In this document: positions 1 to 9,270 of the stretch, piece by piece
How positions within the stretch are numbered: position 1 is the first letter of the stretch
Layout of the letters: each line of letters opens with the position of its first letter
NCBI RefSeq assembly: GCF_047238265.1
Contig: NZ_JBDFMM010000001.1
Span: forward strand, 2,046,001-2,110,000
DNA length: 64,000 nt
DNA from: Paenibacillus_F sp047238265
GTDB taxonomy: Bacteria > Bacillota > Bacilli > Paenibacillales > NBRC-103111
Direction of reading: 5' to 3'
The notes under the pieces: generated by a model
Told to the model about the DNA's origin: nothing
Databases searched by the model: none
What the model saw: the letters and a program-made list of their open reading frames with translations, nothing else
Position numbers and translations under genes: made by a program

Positions 1-1
1 G

Positions 2-439
2 GAGATTTATTTTGTGGACCACAGCTATTTCGTTGTGGTGGATTCCGTCGACCTGAACCGTCCCGGTAAAATCGAATGGCTGTACCACGCCATGAACGAG
101 ATGGAATTGGGGGAGCAGTCCTTCCGGGTGACCGGGAGAAAAGCTTCGCTGGATGGACGCTTCGTATTCTGCTCGTCAGGCGAGCTGAGGCTTATCCAGA
201 GCCATGAATTTTCCGGCGTGGACGAAAAGGAAATCGAGGGCCTTCCCCGTCAGTGGCATTTGAAGGCGGAGTCTTCTCCGGCGGTTTCCCACCGCCTTGT
301 GACGCTTCTCGTGCCGAAAAAACCGGGAGAAGAGGACCGCTACGTGTCGTATTTTATGGACGACCAAGGCTTCGTGTTTTCGCTTTATTTTACGGATAAC
401 GGGAAGACGAGGAAAATCGATGTGCAGAAAGCTTTCTAG
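2..439 (+). CDS. Heparinase II/III-like protein, C-terminal part (5' end outside window)
   Basis: The frame is open from the left edge, so this is the C-terminal 145 residues of a longer protein. The segment around residues 1-15 (EIYFVDHSYFVVVDSVD) matches the beta-sheet entry of heparinase II/III-like polysaccharide lyases, where a positional phrase of the type 'YFVVVD' precedes the C-terminal beta-sandwich; no catalytic residue lies in the visible part. The family cleaves uronic-acid-containing polysaccharides by beta-elimination or occurs as uncharacterised relatives in glycan loci. It lies directly upstream of a cupin and an alpha-L-fucosidase in the same orientation, so a role in the same glycan pathway is inferred. 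A GTG at 14 is in frame but is internal, not a start. The family assignment is moderate because only the tail is visible. Confidence 0.55.
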   Translation, partial: EIYFVDHSYFVVVDSVDLNRPGKIEWLYHAMNEMELGEQSFRVTGRKASLDGRFVFCSSGELRLIQSHEFSGVDEKEIEGLPRQWHLKAESSPAVSHRLVTLLVPKKPGEEDRYVSYFMDDQGFVFSLYFTDNGKTRKIDVQKAF

Positions 440-492
440 AACAAAGTCACGCGGGAGGCCGGGAAGGGCTGCGGGTCATGCGGGAACTGCCC

Positions 493-663
493 GGAACTGT
501 GGGAACTGTGGGAACTACCGGAACTACCGGAACTACGTGAACTATGTGAACTATGTGAACTATGTGAACTACGTGAACTACCGAAACTGCTGATACTGCC
601 GGAATTGCGGGAACTACCAAAACTACCGGAATTACCGATACTGTCAGGACTGCCGGTATTATC
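493..663. repeat. Degenerate 9-bp tandem repeat (consensus GGAACTACC)
   Basis: About 19 contiguous 9-base units run without spacers between the lyase stop and the cupin start. The core is ACT at positions 4-6 (GGAACTGTG, GGAACTACC, TGAACTATG, AAAACTACC, GATACTGCC). The middle copies are the most uniform and the edges have drifted. The period is a multiple of three, so long Ser-rich or Val-rich antisense frames arise across it; these are by-products. The last unit ends about 55 bases before the cupin start, so the array would lie in the transcribed spacer of the locus. Confidence 0.85.
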
Positions 664-717
664 CGGCGACCGTAAACGGGAACTGGAACTGAGACGCACA
701 CAAGGAGGACACAGACG

Positions 718-1036
718 ATGAGCAATATTAACGTATGGGAAGACGCGGAACCCAGGGTTAAGCGCAAAATCATGCAGCCGGGAGAGTCGCTGATGCTGAT
801 GGAAGTCCACTTTGAGCCGGGGGCGGAGGGGGATGAGCACGCTCATCCTCACGAGCAGTCTGTCGTACTGCATGAAAGGACGGATGGAATTTACGATCGA
901 CGGTGTAAAAAAGGTCATCGGGGCGGGGGAATCGGTCTGCATTCCCCCACACGCCAGACACGGCGCGAAAGCGCTTGAGGCGAGCGTTCTGCTGGACTGC
1001 TTTACGCCGGTCCGGGAAGATCTCGTCAAACGTTAA
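718..1036 (+). pseudogene. Cupin-domain protein, frameshifted
   Basis: A small single-domain cupin of 105 residues once one base is removed. The first cupin motif is clear (EGDEHAHPHEQ with metal-binding His and Glu), followed in another frame by KGRMEFTIDG and the second motif with PPHARHG. The frame breaks at 859, where GAGCAG-T-CTG should read GAG CAG CTG; deleting that T gives the standard HEQLSY join and a stop at 1036. Preceded by an AAGGAGGA ribosome site. Such cupins bind a sugar or a small carboxylate, or act as isomerase accessories in glycan loci; the substrate here is unknown. Co-directional with the lyase upstream and the fucosidase downstream. The break is identical in kind to five others in this window, so the gene may be functional in the real genome. 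Confidence 0.8.
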
Positions 1037-1074
1037 CCCGGATACGAATCTACAGATGAAGTGAGGGATGTATC

Positions 1075-2913
1075 GTGCGGGAGAATGATCCGCTGATGGA
1101 CGGAGCCGAAGCGGAAGCGAGACGCAGCCGCCCGCCGGATAGTCCGGCGGCGGAGGTGCGCGCTTCCGGCGGAAAAAGCTCCGATGGCAGACTTGCCTGG
1201 TGGCGTGAGGCGCGTTTCGGGATGTTTGTCCATTGGGGGCCGTACTCGCTGCTCGGAGGAAGATGGAACGGGGAGGAAGTCGAGGCCGCCTACGCCGAGC
1301 ATATTCAGCTTAGAGGACGTATTCCCGTCCGGGAGTACGAGAAGGTGGCCGCCGGCATGGACCTGAGCGGTTTTCAGGCGGACGAGTGGGTCGCCGCCGC
1401 CAAAGAAGCCGGCATGAAATATATGATCGTCACGGCGAAGCATCATGACGGGTTTGCCATGTACGACTCGCAAGCGAGCGGATACAACATCGTGCGGCTC
1501 GGTCCGAGCGGCCGGGACCCGATCCGCGAATTAAGCGAGGCATGCGGAAGAGGCGGAATTACATTCTGCCTCTATTACTCCCATGCGATGGACTGGCATC
1601 ACCCTGATTCCCAAGGAAATACATGGGATTACCCCGATAATATCGGGGCCTGGGACACGCTCGAAAGCTGGACCCGGGATGAAGCGAAGAGCCGCAGATT
1701 TCACCGGTATTTGCGGGAGAAAGCGTTCCCCCAAATCCGCGAGTTGCTCACCGGTTACGGGCCCGTCGGCATTCTCTGGTTCGACTGCGGCCATAAAATC
1801 ACGGATGAGCAGGGACGCGAGTTCGCCGAACTGGTCCGTTCGATTCAGCCCGGCTGCCTGATCAACAAACGGATCCGTTCCGACGCATACGCAGATTACG
1901 GCAATCCGGGAGACAACCAGCTCAGCGTCCGGGTAACCCGGCCGGATTGGGAATCGATTTTCACACTGAACGATTCGTGGGGCTTCCGTCATGCGGACCG
2001 GAACTGGAAAACGCCGGAGGAGCTGATCGGGATTCTGGTTGAGACGGCAAGCCGGGGCGGCAATACGGTCTTCAATGTCGGCCCCGAAGGCAGCGGGCGC
2101 ATTGACGAATCTTCGCGGGGGCTGCTGCGGGAAGTCGGACGCTGGATGGCCGTCCATCACGCTAGCGTCCGCGGCACGGAGGGCAGCCCGATCGGACGCC
2201 CCGAGTGGGGCTGCTGCACGGCTGATCCGCGGCAGCGGAAGCTGTTCCTGCACATCCTGCGGCGGCCGCCCGGCGGCAGGCTGATCGTGCCGGGCATCGC
2301 AAACCCGGTCACCGCGGTCCGCTGGCTGCACGATCCTGCGGCGCCCGGGCCGCGTTTCCGGCGGCTGAACGGGCTGGACCTGCTTGTGGAGCTTCCCGGC
2401 CTCCTGCCGGACAACGCTTCTTCCGTATTGGTGCTCCAATACGAAGGGGAACTTGCAGCCGACCCGCTCAAACGGCTGATGGAGGAAGGCACGACGACTT
2501 TCCCGGCTTTCGCCGGGGAAGCCGCCGGAGAGCGGCTGCGCTACGACACCGGCAAGAAGGGCCGGGATAACGTTACGGACTGGAGCCGTGCGGGCGACAG
2601 CCTTTCATGGACGTTCCGGGCCGCGCAGCCCGGAAGATACGCCGTCCGTCTCTCGTACGCGGCGGAATCCGGCGTCTCGGGAGGGGGGTACTCCGTCTCG
2701 TGCGGAGATCATACGCTCCGGGCGGAAGTCGTTCCCACGGAAGGACCGTATGATTTTGCGGTCCGTGAGATCGGCGGCATCGAAATTCCGGGTCCGGGCA
2801 CATACACCTTGACCGTACGGGCCGAAAACATACGAGGCGGTTATTTGATGAATTTGCAGCAGGTCGTTATGAAAGCGTTAACGGAGGAGGAGAAGCCGCA
2901 TGTTCAGCTTTAA
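1075..2913 (+). CDS. Alpha-L-fucosidase, GH29 family
   Basis: A 612-residue glycoside hydrolase. The (beta/alpha)8 domain starts near residue 41 (WWREARFGMFVHWGPYS), continues with the substrate-pocket motif TAKHHDGFAMYDS, and carries the nucleophile motif GILWFDCGH, with Asp237 as the predicted catalytic nucleophile of this retaining family. A beta-sandwich follows, and residues about 490-605 form an extra carbohydrate-binding-like module (YAVRLSYAAESG region). No signal peptide is visible, so it is probably cytoplasmic and acts on imported oligosaccharides, releasing L-fucose. The start is a GTG after GTGAGGGA; an ATG at 1068 is out of frame. The N-terminal 40 residues are poorly conserved in character and could be over-extended. 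The gene overlaps the next by 14 bases, indicating translational coupling within the locus. Confidence 0.9.
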   Translation: MRENDPLMDGAEAEARRSRPPDSPAAEVRASGGKSSDGRLAWWREARFGMFVHWGPYSLLGGRWNGEEVEAAYAEHIQLRGRIPVREYEKVAAGMDLSGFQADEWVAAAKEAGMKYMIVTAKHHDGFAMYDSQASGYNIVRLGPSGRDPIRELSEACGRGGITFCLYYSHAMDWHHPDSQGNTWDYPDNIGAWDTLESWTRDEAKSRRFHRYLREKAFPQIRELLTGYGPVGILWFDCGHKITDEQGREFAELVRSIQPGCLINKRIRSDAYADYGNPGDNQLSVRVTRPDWESIFTLNDSWGFRHADRNWKTPEELIGILVETASRGGNTVFNVGPEGSGRIDESSRGLLREVGRWMAVHHASVRGTEGSPIGRPEWGCCTADPRQRKLFLHILRRPPGGRLIVPGIANPVTAVRWLHDPAAPGPRFRRLNGLDLLVELPGLLPDNASSVLVLQYEGELAADPLKRLMEEGTTTFPAFAGEAAGERLRYDTGKKGRDNVTDWSRAGDSLSWTFRAAQPGRYAVRLSYAAESGVSGGGYSVSCGDHTLRAEVVPTEGPYDFAVREIGGIEIPGPGTYTLTVRAENIRGGYLMNLQQVVMKALTEEEKPHVQL

Positions 2914-3922
2914 GCCGGCTCCGGTCGGGGGCGGATTCCGCATGGAGGGGTATTGGGTCTGGTGCGGTTCGGCCGTGAAGGGCGAGGACGGACGCTACCA
3001 TCTGTTTGCGTCCCGCTGGCCGGACAGTCTGCCGATGCATCCCGGCTGGCTCGTCTCGTCCGAGGTAGTCCGCGCCGTCTCCGATACGCCCGAAGGGCCG
3101 TACACGTATGCGGAAACGGTGCTTCCCGCGCGGGGAGCCGAGTACTGGGACGGCCGCAGCACGCACAATCCGCATATCGTCCGGATCGGCGATACTTATG
3201 TGCTCTATTACATGGGTTCGACTCATCCGTTCGCCGACCCGCAGCCGGGAGAGCCGCTTGGTCTGGACGATCCCGCAGCGGTCGTGGCCCGTTCCAACAA
3301 GCGGATCGGCATCGCCACGGCAAGCGGGCCCGAAGGTCCGTGGCTCCGCCGGGACGAACCCGTGCTGGACGTGCGCCCGGGCAGGTTCGACAGCTTCCTG
3401 ACATCGAATCCGGCTCCCTGCGTTCTGGAGGACGGTTCGGTCCTCCTGGTTTACAAGGCCAGGAAGTACGAAGGCTTCCGTCACGGGGAAATGACGATTG
3501 GGGCGGCGAAGGCCCCTCACTTCGAAGGTCCGTATACGAGGCTGGCCGAGGGGCCCCTGTTCCCACGGGATTTCAACATCGAAGACCCGTTTGTGTGGAA
3601 GACGGAGGACGGCTTTTCGATGATTGCCAAAGACATGACCGGCCGCCTGTGCGGAGAAAAATACGGAGGCATCCGCGCCTCTTCGCCGGACGGGGTGACG
3701 TGGTCGCTGTGCGATCCTCCGAAAGCTTATTCCCGCACCTTTCTGTGGGATGACGGTGTCGTGAGGCAGGCGGGCAATCTGGAGCGGCCGTTTCTGCTCA
3801 TGGAGGACGGTGTGCCTACTCATCTGTTCGCTGCCGCTTCCGACGGCACGAGAGGTTTTCACGATTGCACGAAAACATGGAATCTGGTGATTCCGCTCAA
3901 GGAGGGTCCCCCGACATGCTGA
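2900..3922 (+). CDS. GH43-like five-bladed beta-propeller glycosidase family protein
   Basis: A 340-residue protein with the repeated blade pattern of the GH43/GH117-like beta-propeller superfamily: GYWVWCGS...YHLFASRW near the N-terminus, the strand GRSTHNPHIVRIGDTYVLYY, then SNPAPCVLEDGSVLLVYK and NIEDPFVWKTEDGF. Related proteins hydrolyse arabinosides, xylosides or galactosides, or remain uncharacterised; no specificity can be read here. There is no signal peptide. ATG at 2900 follows an AACGGAGGAGGAGAAG ribosome site lying inside the end of the fucosidase gene, and its stop overlaps the ATG of the downstream esterase. It belongs to the fucosidase operon and probably acts on the same imported glycan. 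Confidence 0.75.
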   Translation: MFSFKPAPVGGGFRMEGYWVWCGSAVKGEDGRYHLFASRWPDSLPMHPGWLVSSEVVRAVSDTPEGPYTYAETVLPARGAEYWDGRSTHNPHIVRIGDTYVLYYMGSTHPFADPQPGEPLGLDDPAAVVARSNKRIGIATASGPEGPWLRRDEPVLDVRPGRFDSFLTSNPAPCVLEDGSVLLVYKARKYEGFRHGEMTIGAAKAPHFEGPYTRLAEGPLFPRDFNIEDPFVWKTEDGFSMIAKDMTGRLCGEKYGGIRASSPDGVTWSLCDPPKAYSRTFLWDDGVVRQAGNLERPFLLMEDGVPTHLFAAASDGTRGFHDCTKTWNLVIPLKEGPPTC

Positions 3923-4551
3923 TTCAACAAAACGATATCGTGCTGTTTCAGGGAGACAGCATTACCGATGCCAAACGGGAGCCGGGCTGCGAGCTCGGCA
4001 GGGGCTATGCCTGGATGGCGGCGGCCCGGTTCGGCAGCATGTATCCGGAACTGGGCGTCACGTTCCTTAACAGGGGAATCAGCGGCAGCCGGGTCCGGGA
4101 CCTGCAGGCCCGCTGGGAGACGGACTGCCTGGAGCTGAAGCCGGGCGTCGTCTCGATCTATGTCGGCGTCAATGACACGTGGAGAAGATACGACCGCAGC
4201 GATCCGACATCCGCGGAAGCGTTCGTCGCCGGCTACCGGGACATTCTGGACCGGACGGCAGAGGGACTTCCCGGCGTAAGGCTGATGCTGATCGAGCCGT
4301 TCGTACTGCCGGTTCCCGAAGACCGGCGGCGCTGGCGCGAAGACCTCGACCCGAAAATTCACGGAGTCCGGGATCTAGCGCGGGAATACGGGACGGCATA
4401 CGTGCCGCTGGACGGCTTGTTCGCGCAGGCCTCGGCGAAGGCGCCCTGCGCGTACTGGGCTCCGGACGGGGTGCACCCGTCTCCCGCCGGTCATGCGCTT
4501 ATCGCGGATGCGTGGCTGAAAGCGGCCGGCGTGTCCCGCGTTCTTTTTTAA
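3916..4551 (+). CDS. SGNH/GDSL hydrolase, probable carbohydrate esterase
   Basis: 211 residues from the ATG at 3916, which is preceded by a strong AAGGAGGG site; an upstream in-frame ATG at 3865 lacks one. The SGNH blocks are all present: GDSIT with Ser15 as nucleophile, NRGISG with the oxyanion Gly, GVNDTW with the oxyanion Asn, and DGVHPS carrying the catalytic Asp and His. The family removes acetyl or other acyl groups; in glycan loci it deacetylates sugars before glycosidases act. No signal sequence, so it is intracellular. The ATG overlaps the TGA of the preceding gene, so the two are translationally coupled. The exact acyl substrate is not known. Confidence 0.88.
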   Translation: MLIQQNDIVLFQGDSITDAKREPGCELGRGYAWMAAARFGSMYPELGVTFLNRGISGSRVRDLQARWETDCLELKPGVVSIYVGVNDTWRRYDRSDPTSAEAFVAGYRDILDRTAEGLPGVRLMLIEPFVLPVPEDRRRWREDLDPKIHGVRDLAREYGTAYVPLDGLFAQASAKAPCAYWAPDGVHPSPAGHALIADAWLKAAGVSRVLF

Positions 4552-4612
4552 CCCGGTCTCTACACCATATAAAGTCTTTCATCCGCCTATTCCGACAGCC
4601 CAGGAGGTACTT

Positions 4613-5563
4613 ATGGCCAGTAAAATTCAGCCGTCCGACAAAGTCAGGTACGTGCAGAGGCATGAAGTCGGATCGAATCTGCGCAAATACAAAGCGCTGT
4701 ATCTGCTCTCGATTCCCGGCATTCTTTATTTTATCGTGTTCAAGTATGTGCCGCTCATGGGGAGCGTCATGGCTTTTCAAAATTACAACCTGTTTAAGGG
4801 AATCACGGGCAGTCCCTGGGTCGGCCTGGACAATTTTGTCCGGATGTTCGAATACGACGAGTTTTTGAAGATTTTCATGAATACGCTCCTGATCGGGCTG
4901 TACGATATCGTGATCGCGTTTCCGGTGCCGATAGTTCTGGCGCTGCTGCTGAACGAAGTGCGCAAAATGGTCTACAAACGGATTCTTCAAACCGTCGTGT
5001 ATATGCCGCACTTTCTGTCCTGGGTCATCATCGGGGGGATCGCGGTAGGCATTCTTTCTCCGACGACGGGAATCGTGAATACGATGCTCGGCTGGTTCGG
5101 CATGGAGCCGGTATATTTTCTCGGAGAAGATTCCTATATCCGCAGCATTCTGATCGGTTCGGGCGTCTGGAAGGACGCGGGCTGGGGAACGATCATTTAT
5201 TTGGCGGCGCTTGCCGGGGTTAACCCGGAGCTTTACGAAGCGGCCAAAATCGACGGAGCGAGCCGCTGGAAGCAGACGACGGCCATTACGATTCCGACCA
5301 TTATGCCGACGATCGCGATCATGTTTCTGCTGCATATCGGGCATTTTCTCGATTTCGGATTCGAGCGGGTTTATGTGTTCCTGAATTCGCTGAACTCGAA
5401 CAGCGGCGAAATTTTGGATACGTACATTTACCGGGTCGGGCTGCTGGGCAAACAGTACAGCTATACGACCGCCATCGGCCTGTTTAAATCGCTAATCGGC
5501 CTTGTGCTTATCATGATCGGAAACCGTCTCAGCAAGAAAGCGACAGGCGAATCTTTATACTAG
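4613..5563 (+). CDS. Sugar ABC transporter permease, LplB type
   Basis: A 316-residue inner-membrane protein with six predicted hydrophobic segments. After a charged N-terminus, the first helix begins at ALYLLSIPGILYFIVF, and the signature EAA loop, which contacts the ATPase, reads ELYEAAKIDGASRWKQ with the conserved Gly. Length and the opening KYKALYLLSIPG fit the LplB subgroup of CUT1 transporters, which import oligosaccharides or uronate-type glycans in Bacillus and Paenibacillus. The start ATG follows AGGAGGTACTT. It is followed 16 bases later by the second permease. No ATPase gene is present; Gram-positive CUT1 systems commonly share one MsmX-type ATPase encoded elsewhere. Confidence 0.92.
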   Translation: MASKIQPSDKVRYVQRHEVGSNLRKYKALYLLSIPGILYFIVFKYVPLMGSVMAFQNYNLFKGITGSPWVGLDNFVRMFEYDEFLKIFMNTLLIGLYDIVIAFPVPIVLALLLNEVRKMVYKRILQTVVYMPHFLSWVIIGGIAVGILSPTTGIVNTMLGWFGMEPVYFLGEDSYIRSILIGSGVWKDAGWGTIIYLAALAGVNPELYEAAKIDGASRWKQTTAITIPTIMPTIAIMFLLHIGHFLDFGFERVYVFLNSLNSNSGEILDTYIYRVGLLGKQYSYTTAIGLFKSLIGLVLIMIGNRLSKKATGESLY

Positions 5564-5579
5564 GGGCAGGTGACATTTT

Positions 5580-6452
5580 ATGATGAAAGAAAGCAGGGGA
5601 GAGCGCTCATTCCAGGGGTTTAACTACGTGCTGCTGACAGTCGTGGCAATTTGTATGATCCTGCCGATCGTCCACGTGCTGGCGAAGTCGTTCAGCAGCG
5701 AGCTGGCGCTCAACCAGGGCAGGGTGTCCGTTTTTCCGGTGGAGTTTACTTTGTCCAATTTCGCGTTCGTGTTAAGCGACAGCTCCGTATGGCAGGGTTT
5801 TCTCGTTTCCGTGTTCGTGACGGTCGCCGGCACGCTCATTAACTTGATTGCGACGACCTCGCTGGCTTATCCGCTGTCCCGTCCGGAATATATCGGTCGC
5901 CGGTATTTGCTGCTGATGGTGCTCGTTACGTTTATTTTCAGCGCGCCGCTTATTCCGAACTATCTGCTTATCAAAAATTTGGGGCTGCTGGACACGGTCT
6001 GGTCACTCATCATTCCCGGCATGATCAGCGCCTACAATTTATTTATTATGCGTTCGTTCTTTTCGGGGCTGCCCGGCGAGCTTGTCGATTCCGGCAGGAT
6101 CGACGGCTGCGGTGAAATGCGGCTGATCTGGAGCATCGTGCTGCCTCTGTCGAAGCCGGTTATGGCGACAATGGGGTTGTTCTATGCGGTGGCCCACTGG
6201 AATTCCTACTCCAATGCCTTGTATTATATCAATAACCGGAATTTGTTTCCGCTGCAGGTCAGATTGAGAGAAATCGTCATTACGGACAATTTCGGGGAGA
6301 TGACGTCCACATTCGAGAACACGCTCAATATTTCGCCCGAAGGCATCAAAATGGCCGTGATCGTGGTGGCGACGGTGCCGATCCTGCTTATTTATCCTTT
6401 TTTGCAGAAATACTTCATAAAAGGTATGCTTATCGGGTCGATTAAATCATAA
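5580..6452 (+). CDS. Sugar ABC transporter permease, YtcP/CarB type
   Basis: A 290-residue permease, the partner of the preceding one. Six hydrophobic segments are visible, starting at YVLLTVVAICMILPIVHVLAK. The EAA loop is GELVDSGRIDGCGEMRLIW, where Ser replaces the usual Ala in the EAA core but the invariant Gly remains. Two adjacent ATG codons mark the start (5580 and 5583), with a GGGGCAGGTGA site. Together with the LplB-type subunit it forms the membrane channel for the substrate delivered by the downstream lipoprotein. The ordering permease-permease-binding protein is typical of LplBCA-type loci. Confidence 0.92.
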   Translation: MMKESRGERSFQGFNYVLLTVVAICMILPIVHVLAKSFSSELALNQGRVSVFPVEFTLSNFAFVLSDSSVWQGFLVSVFVTVAGTLINLIATTSLAYPLSRPEYIGRRYLLLMVLVTFIFSAPLIPNYLLIKNLGLLDTVWSLIIPGMISAYNLFIMRSFFSGLPGELVDSGRIDGCGEMRLIWSIVLPLSKPVMATMGLFYAVAHWNSYSNALYYINNRNLFPLQVRLREIVITDNFGEMTSTFENTLNISPEGIKMAVIVVATVPILLIYPFLQKYFIKGMLIGSIKS

Positions 6453-6564
6453 AAGAACACAACGCCAAAATAAGAATCCCAATACCCGTAAAAATCTCCA
6501 GCCCTTATCATGAAAGTGTAACCGGGGACGTATAACGAGGAAGAGATGAAAGGAAGGATTCTTG

Positions 6565-8115
6565 ATGAAAAAAGGCTTGGGTGTACTTTTGGCGGCGGTT
6601 CTTACTACCGGAACGCTTGCGGGCTGCAATTCCAAAGAACCGGCAAAAGAAGGCGCGGCGGGCGCAGGGCCCGTTAAATTCTCCGTCTCCTTCTCTACGG
6701 GAGGCAACGCCTATCTGGAATCCGCGTCCGATATCAACAAAGACAAATGGGTGCTGGAACTGGAAAAACGCACAAACACGGACCTGGATTTGAAACCGCT
6801 TTCTCACAAAGAATTCGATCAGAAAATGAGCCTGCTGTTCGCAGGCAACGATATTCCGGATGTCGTCAGCAATTTGCGCGGAGGCCCGACAACGTCCTCG
6901 ATGTCCGGGTCGGTGGAAGCGGGCGTGTTCATGCCGCTGGACGATCTGCTCAAGGAGTACGCGCCGAATCTGATGAAGCTTGTTCCGAAGGAGGCCTGGG
7001 AGGAAACGTCGTACGACGGCAAAATTTACGGCATACCCGGCTGGCTGACCAACCCGTCGAGACGGGCGACCTTTATCCGGACGGATTTGCTGGAGAAAGC
7101 GAACCTGAAGCAGCCTGTCACCGTCGAGGAGTATCTGGACGTTCTGCGGGCGTTCAAGAAAATGGGCGTCGAAAATCCGTACCAGATCCGCGAGCAGTTC
7201 AAATATGCGGACACGTTCTTGGGCGCTTACGATGTTATGCCGTATCAGTTTGAACTGATGAACGGCGAAGTCGTGCCGAAGTTTTTCGATGTGGACAATA
7301 TGATGAAAGCTCTCCAGACGTACAAAACGATGTATGAGGAAGGACTCATTCCGAAAGATTTTGCAACCGTTTCCCAAACCGACTACAACAAAAATATCGC
7401 GGCCGGCAAATCCGGCATCTGGTCGGCGAACGGCGAGGCGCTGCTGAATTTCCGGGGCAAAATCAAGGATGCGGTGAAGGACGGCAAAGTGGATATCGTC
7501 CCCTCCCCCAAAGGTCCCGAAGGCAAGGGCGGACACGGCGTGTACGGATATATCTCCACGGCGAAGTATATCAACAGCAAGGTGGACAAAGAGAAAGCCA
7601 AGAAGATTATCCAGTTCTTCGACTGGATGAGTACGGAAGAAGCGGAAGAGTTCTTCACCTTCGGGATTGAAGGGGAAACCTACACGAAGGAGAACGGTAA
7701 GATCAACTATAAACAACCGAAAACGAAGGAAGAAATCGACGAGGCAAATTACCGGCAGACGACGCTCTGGATGGTTCACGACCTTACCTACAACAAGAAG
7801 CTGTCCGAATTGACGGAGGACGGCAAAGATATGGTCCGGGCGTTTGATAACGTGCTGTCCAAGGAGGGCGTAGGCGGCATTACGTTTACGACGAGCCTGG
7901 CTTCCTTCACGAAATATCCGGACCTGGCTTCCGGCGGGGATACGGGTCCCAAATTCATTCTGGACCAGATGATCCAGATGATTTACGGCAAACGCCCGAT
8001 TTCCGACTGGCCCAAAGTAATCGAAGAATACAAAGCCAAGGGCGGCAAAGAAATTATCAAGGAAGCTACGGAACGGTACAACAAAAAAGAAGGCGTGGTT
8101 GACCGCGCCCGTTAA
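6565..8115 (+). CDS. Extracellular sugar-binding lipoprotein of the ABC transporter (LplA type)
   Basis: 516 residues starting at the ATG at 6565 behind AAAGGAAGGA; an adjacent TTG adds one residue in frame but is too close. The signal peptide ends in the lipobox LAGC, so Cys21 becomes the lipid anchor on the outside of the membrane. The mature protein has the two-lobed fold of large (about 500 aa) LplA/YtcQ-type solute-binding proteins, with the early motif YLESASDINKDKWVLELEKR and the recurrent DIPDVVSNLRGG. It captures an oligosaccharide and hands it to the two permeases. The substrate is inferred from neighbours to be a fucosylated glycan fragment. A terminator follows at 8173. Confidence 0.92.
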   Translation: MKKGLGVLLAAVLTTGTLAGCNSKEPAKEGAAGAGPVKFSVSFSTGGNAYLESASDINKDKWVLELEKRTNTDLDLKPLSHKEFDQKMSLLFAGNDIPDVVSNLRGGPTTSSMSGSVEAGVFMPLDDLLKEYAPNLMKLVPKEAWEETSYDGKIYGIPGWLTNPSRRATFIRTDLLEKANLKQPVTVEEYLDVLRAFKKMGVENPYQIREQFKYADTFLGAYDVMPYQFELMNGEVVPKFFDVDNMMKALQTYKTMYEEGLIPKDFATVSQTDYNKNIAAGKSGIWSANGEALLNFRGKIKDAVKDGKVDIVPSPKGPEGKGGHGVYGYISTAKYINSKVDKEKAKKIIQFFDWMSTEEAEEFFTFGIEGETYTKENGKINYKQPKTKEEIDEANYRQTTLWMVHDLTYNKKLSELTEDGKDMVRAFDNVLSKEGVGGITFTTSLASFTKYPDLASGGDTGPKFILDQMIQMIYGKRPISDWPKVIEEYKAKGGKEIIKEATERYNKKEGVVDRAR

Positions 8116-8172
8116 CAAAGCTGAACGGAAGCTGGAATGAAAGCGTTTAAATTCCGGCATCCCGAAAGATCC

Positions 8173-8212
8173 GCCTCCCTTGCAGACGTTAGAGGGGAGG
8201 CCCGCTTTTTTT
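8173..8212 (+). terminator. Intrinsic terminator after the transporter genes
   Basis: Stem GCCTCCC (8173-8179) pairs with GGGAGGC (8195-8201), followed by CCGC and a run of seven T. It separates the transporter operon from the two-component genes, which probably have their own promoter or rely on read-through. Confidence 0.75.
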
Positions 8213-8249
8213 GCAAAAGCACATATTTCGCGACGGGGGAGCTGTTACC

Positions 8250-9270
8250 ATGCATTTGTTGATCGTCGACGATGAGCCGATTATTCGCAAAGGCCTCGTA
8301 AAAATGGCGGAGCTTTATCCGTTCGAATTCGCGGGCATTCATACGGCGGCCAACGGCGCCGCCGCGCTTGAAATTATCCGGGAGCGCGAAATCGATCTGG
8401 TGTTTACCGACATCCGGATGCCGAAAATGGACGGGCTGGAGCTGTGCCGGGTTATCCACGAGCAGTACAGCCATATTCCGTGTATCGTCATTTCGGGCTT
8501 CGGCGATTTCTCTTACGCCCAGAAATGCCTGTTCTACGGCGTGAAGCATTATTTGCTGAAGCCGGTGACGGCGCCGGATCTTCATGAAGTGCTGGCCGAT
8601 TTTATGAAAAACCGGGTGAAAGGGTTCGTGGCTTTGTCGGATTGCGTGGACGTGATCGAACAGATGGAACAGCTCCTCTGGAACCTCGAAGAGGACAGGC
8701 TGCGCACGCTGATCGGAGAGTGGAGGGAGAACTGTCTGGCGAGCGGAATGAACATGCTCCAGCTACGGCAGCTCATCAAGGAATGCATGGCGCTGCTTCT
8801 TAAGAGACTCCAGGCCAGGGGACTCCCGGTCAAGAACGAATGGGAGGACGGGCGTTGCGTTTCCAAGGACCACATTTTCGAGCAGATGCAGTCTCCGGCT
8901 GGAGGACATCATGGGGAAGCTGCATCAGCAGCGCAGCGGCACCTACAAAAATCTGCTCGATGAAGTAAAGACTTATATCGACACGCATCTGGCCGAAGAA
9001 ATTACGCTCGACGAGGTAGCGGAGATGGCCGGCTTCACTCCGACTTATTTCAGCTCCATGTTCAAGAAAATGACCAATGAAACGTTTGTGAAATACCGGA
9101 TCAAGAAACGGATGGAGAAGGCGCAGCAGCTTCTGGCAATCCCGCATATCCGCATCGTCGATGTGGCCGCCAAAGTCGGGTACGAAGACTATCCGCATTT
9201 TACGAAAATGTTCAAGAAAACGACCGGCTTTTCCCCTTCGGAATACCGGCAGCAGTTGGGGATTAAATGA
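8250..9270 (+). pseudogene. AraC-type two-component response regulator (YesN-like), frameshifted
   Basis: From the ATG at 8250 (site GGGGGAG) the receiver domain is intact: acidic pair DDE at 7-9, phosphoacceptor Asp54 in FTDIRMPKMDG and Lys in LLKPV. A linker follows, and the AraC HTH pair lies in a second frame (ITLDEVAEMAGFTPTYFSSMFKK and IVDVAAKVGYEDYPHFTKMFKK). The frame is lost at 8892: ATG CAG T CTC CGG. Removing the T gives QLRLEDIMGKL and a single 339-residue regulator, the normal size and layout of this family. The stop overlaps the kinase ATG by four bases (ATGA). It would activate the locus in response to extracellular glycan. If the frameshift is real, the receiver and the DNA-binding domain are uncoupled. 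Confidence 0.85.

Noticed and set aside
493..663. CRISPR-like array
   Set aside because: Units are 9 bases and contiguous, without spacers; no cas genes nearby.
436..1029. Long antisense frames rich in Ser-His or Val over the 9-bp repeat
   Set aside because: They arise because the repeat period is a multiple of three; no ribosome site, and they oppose a recognisable cupin gene.
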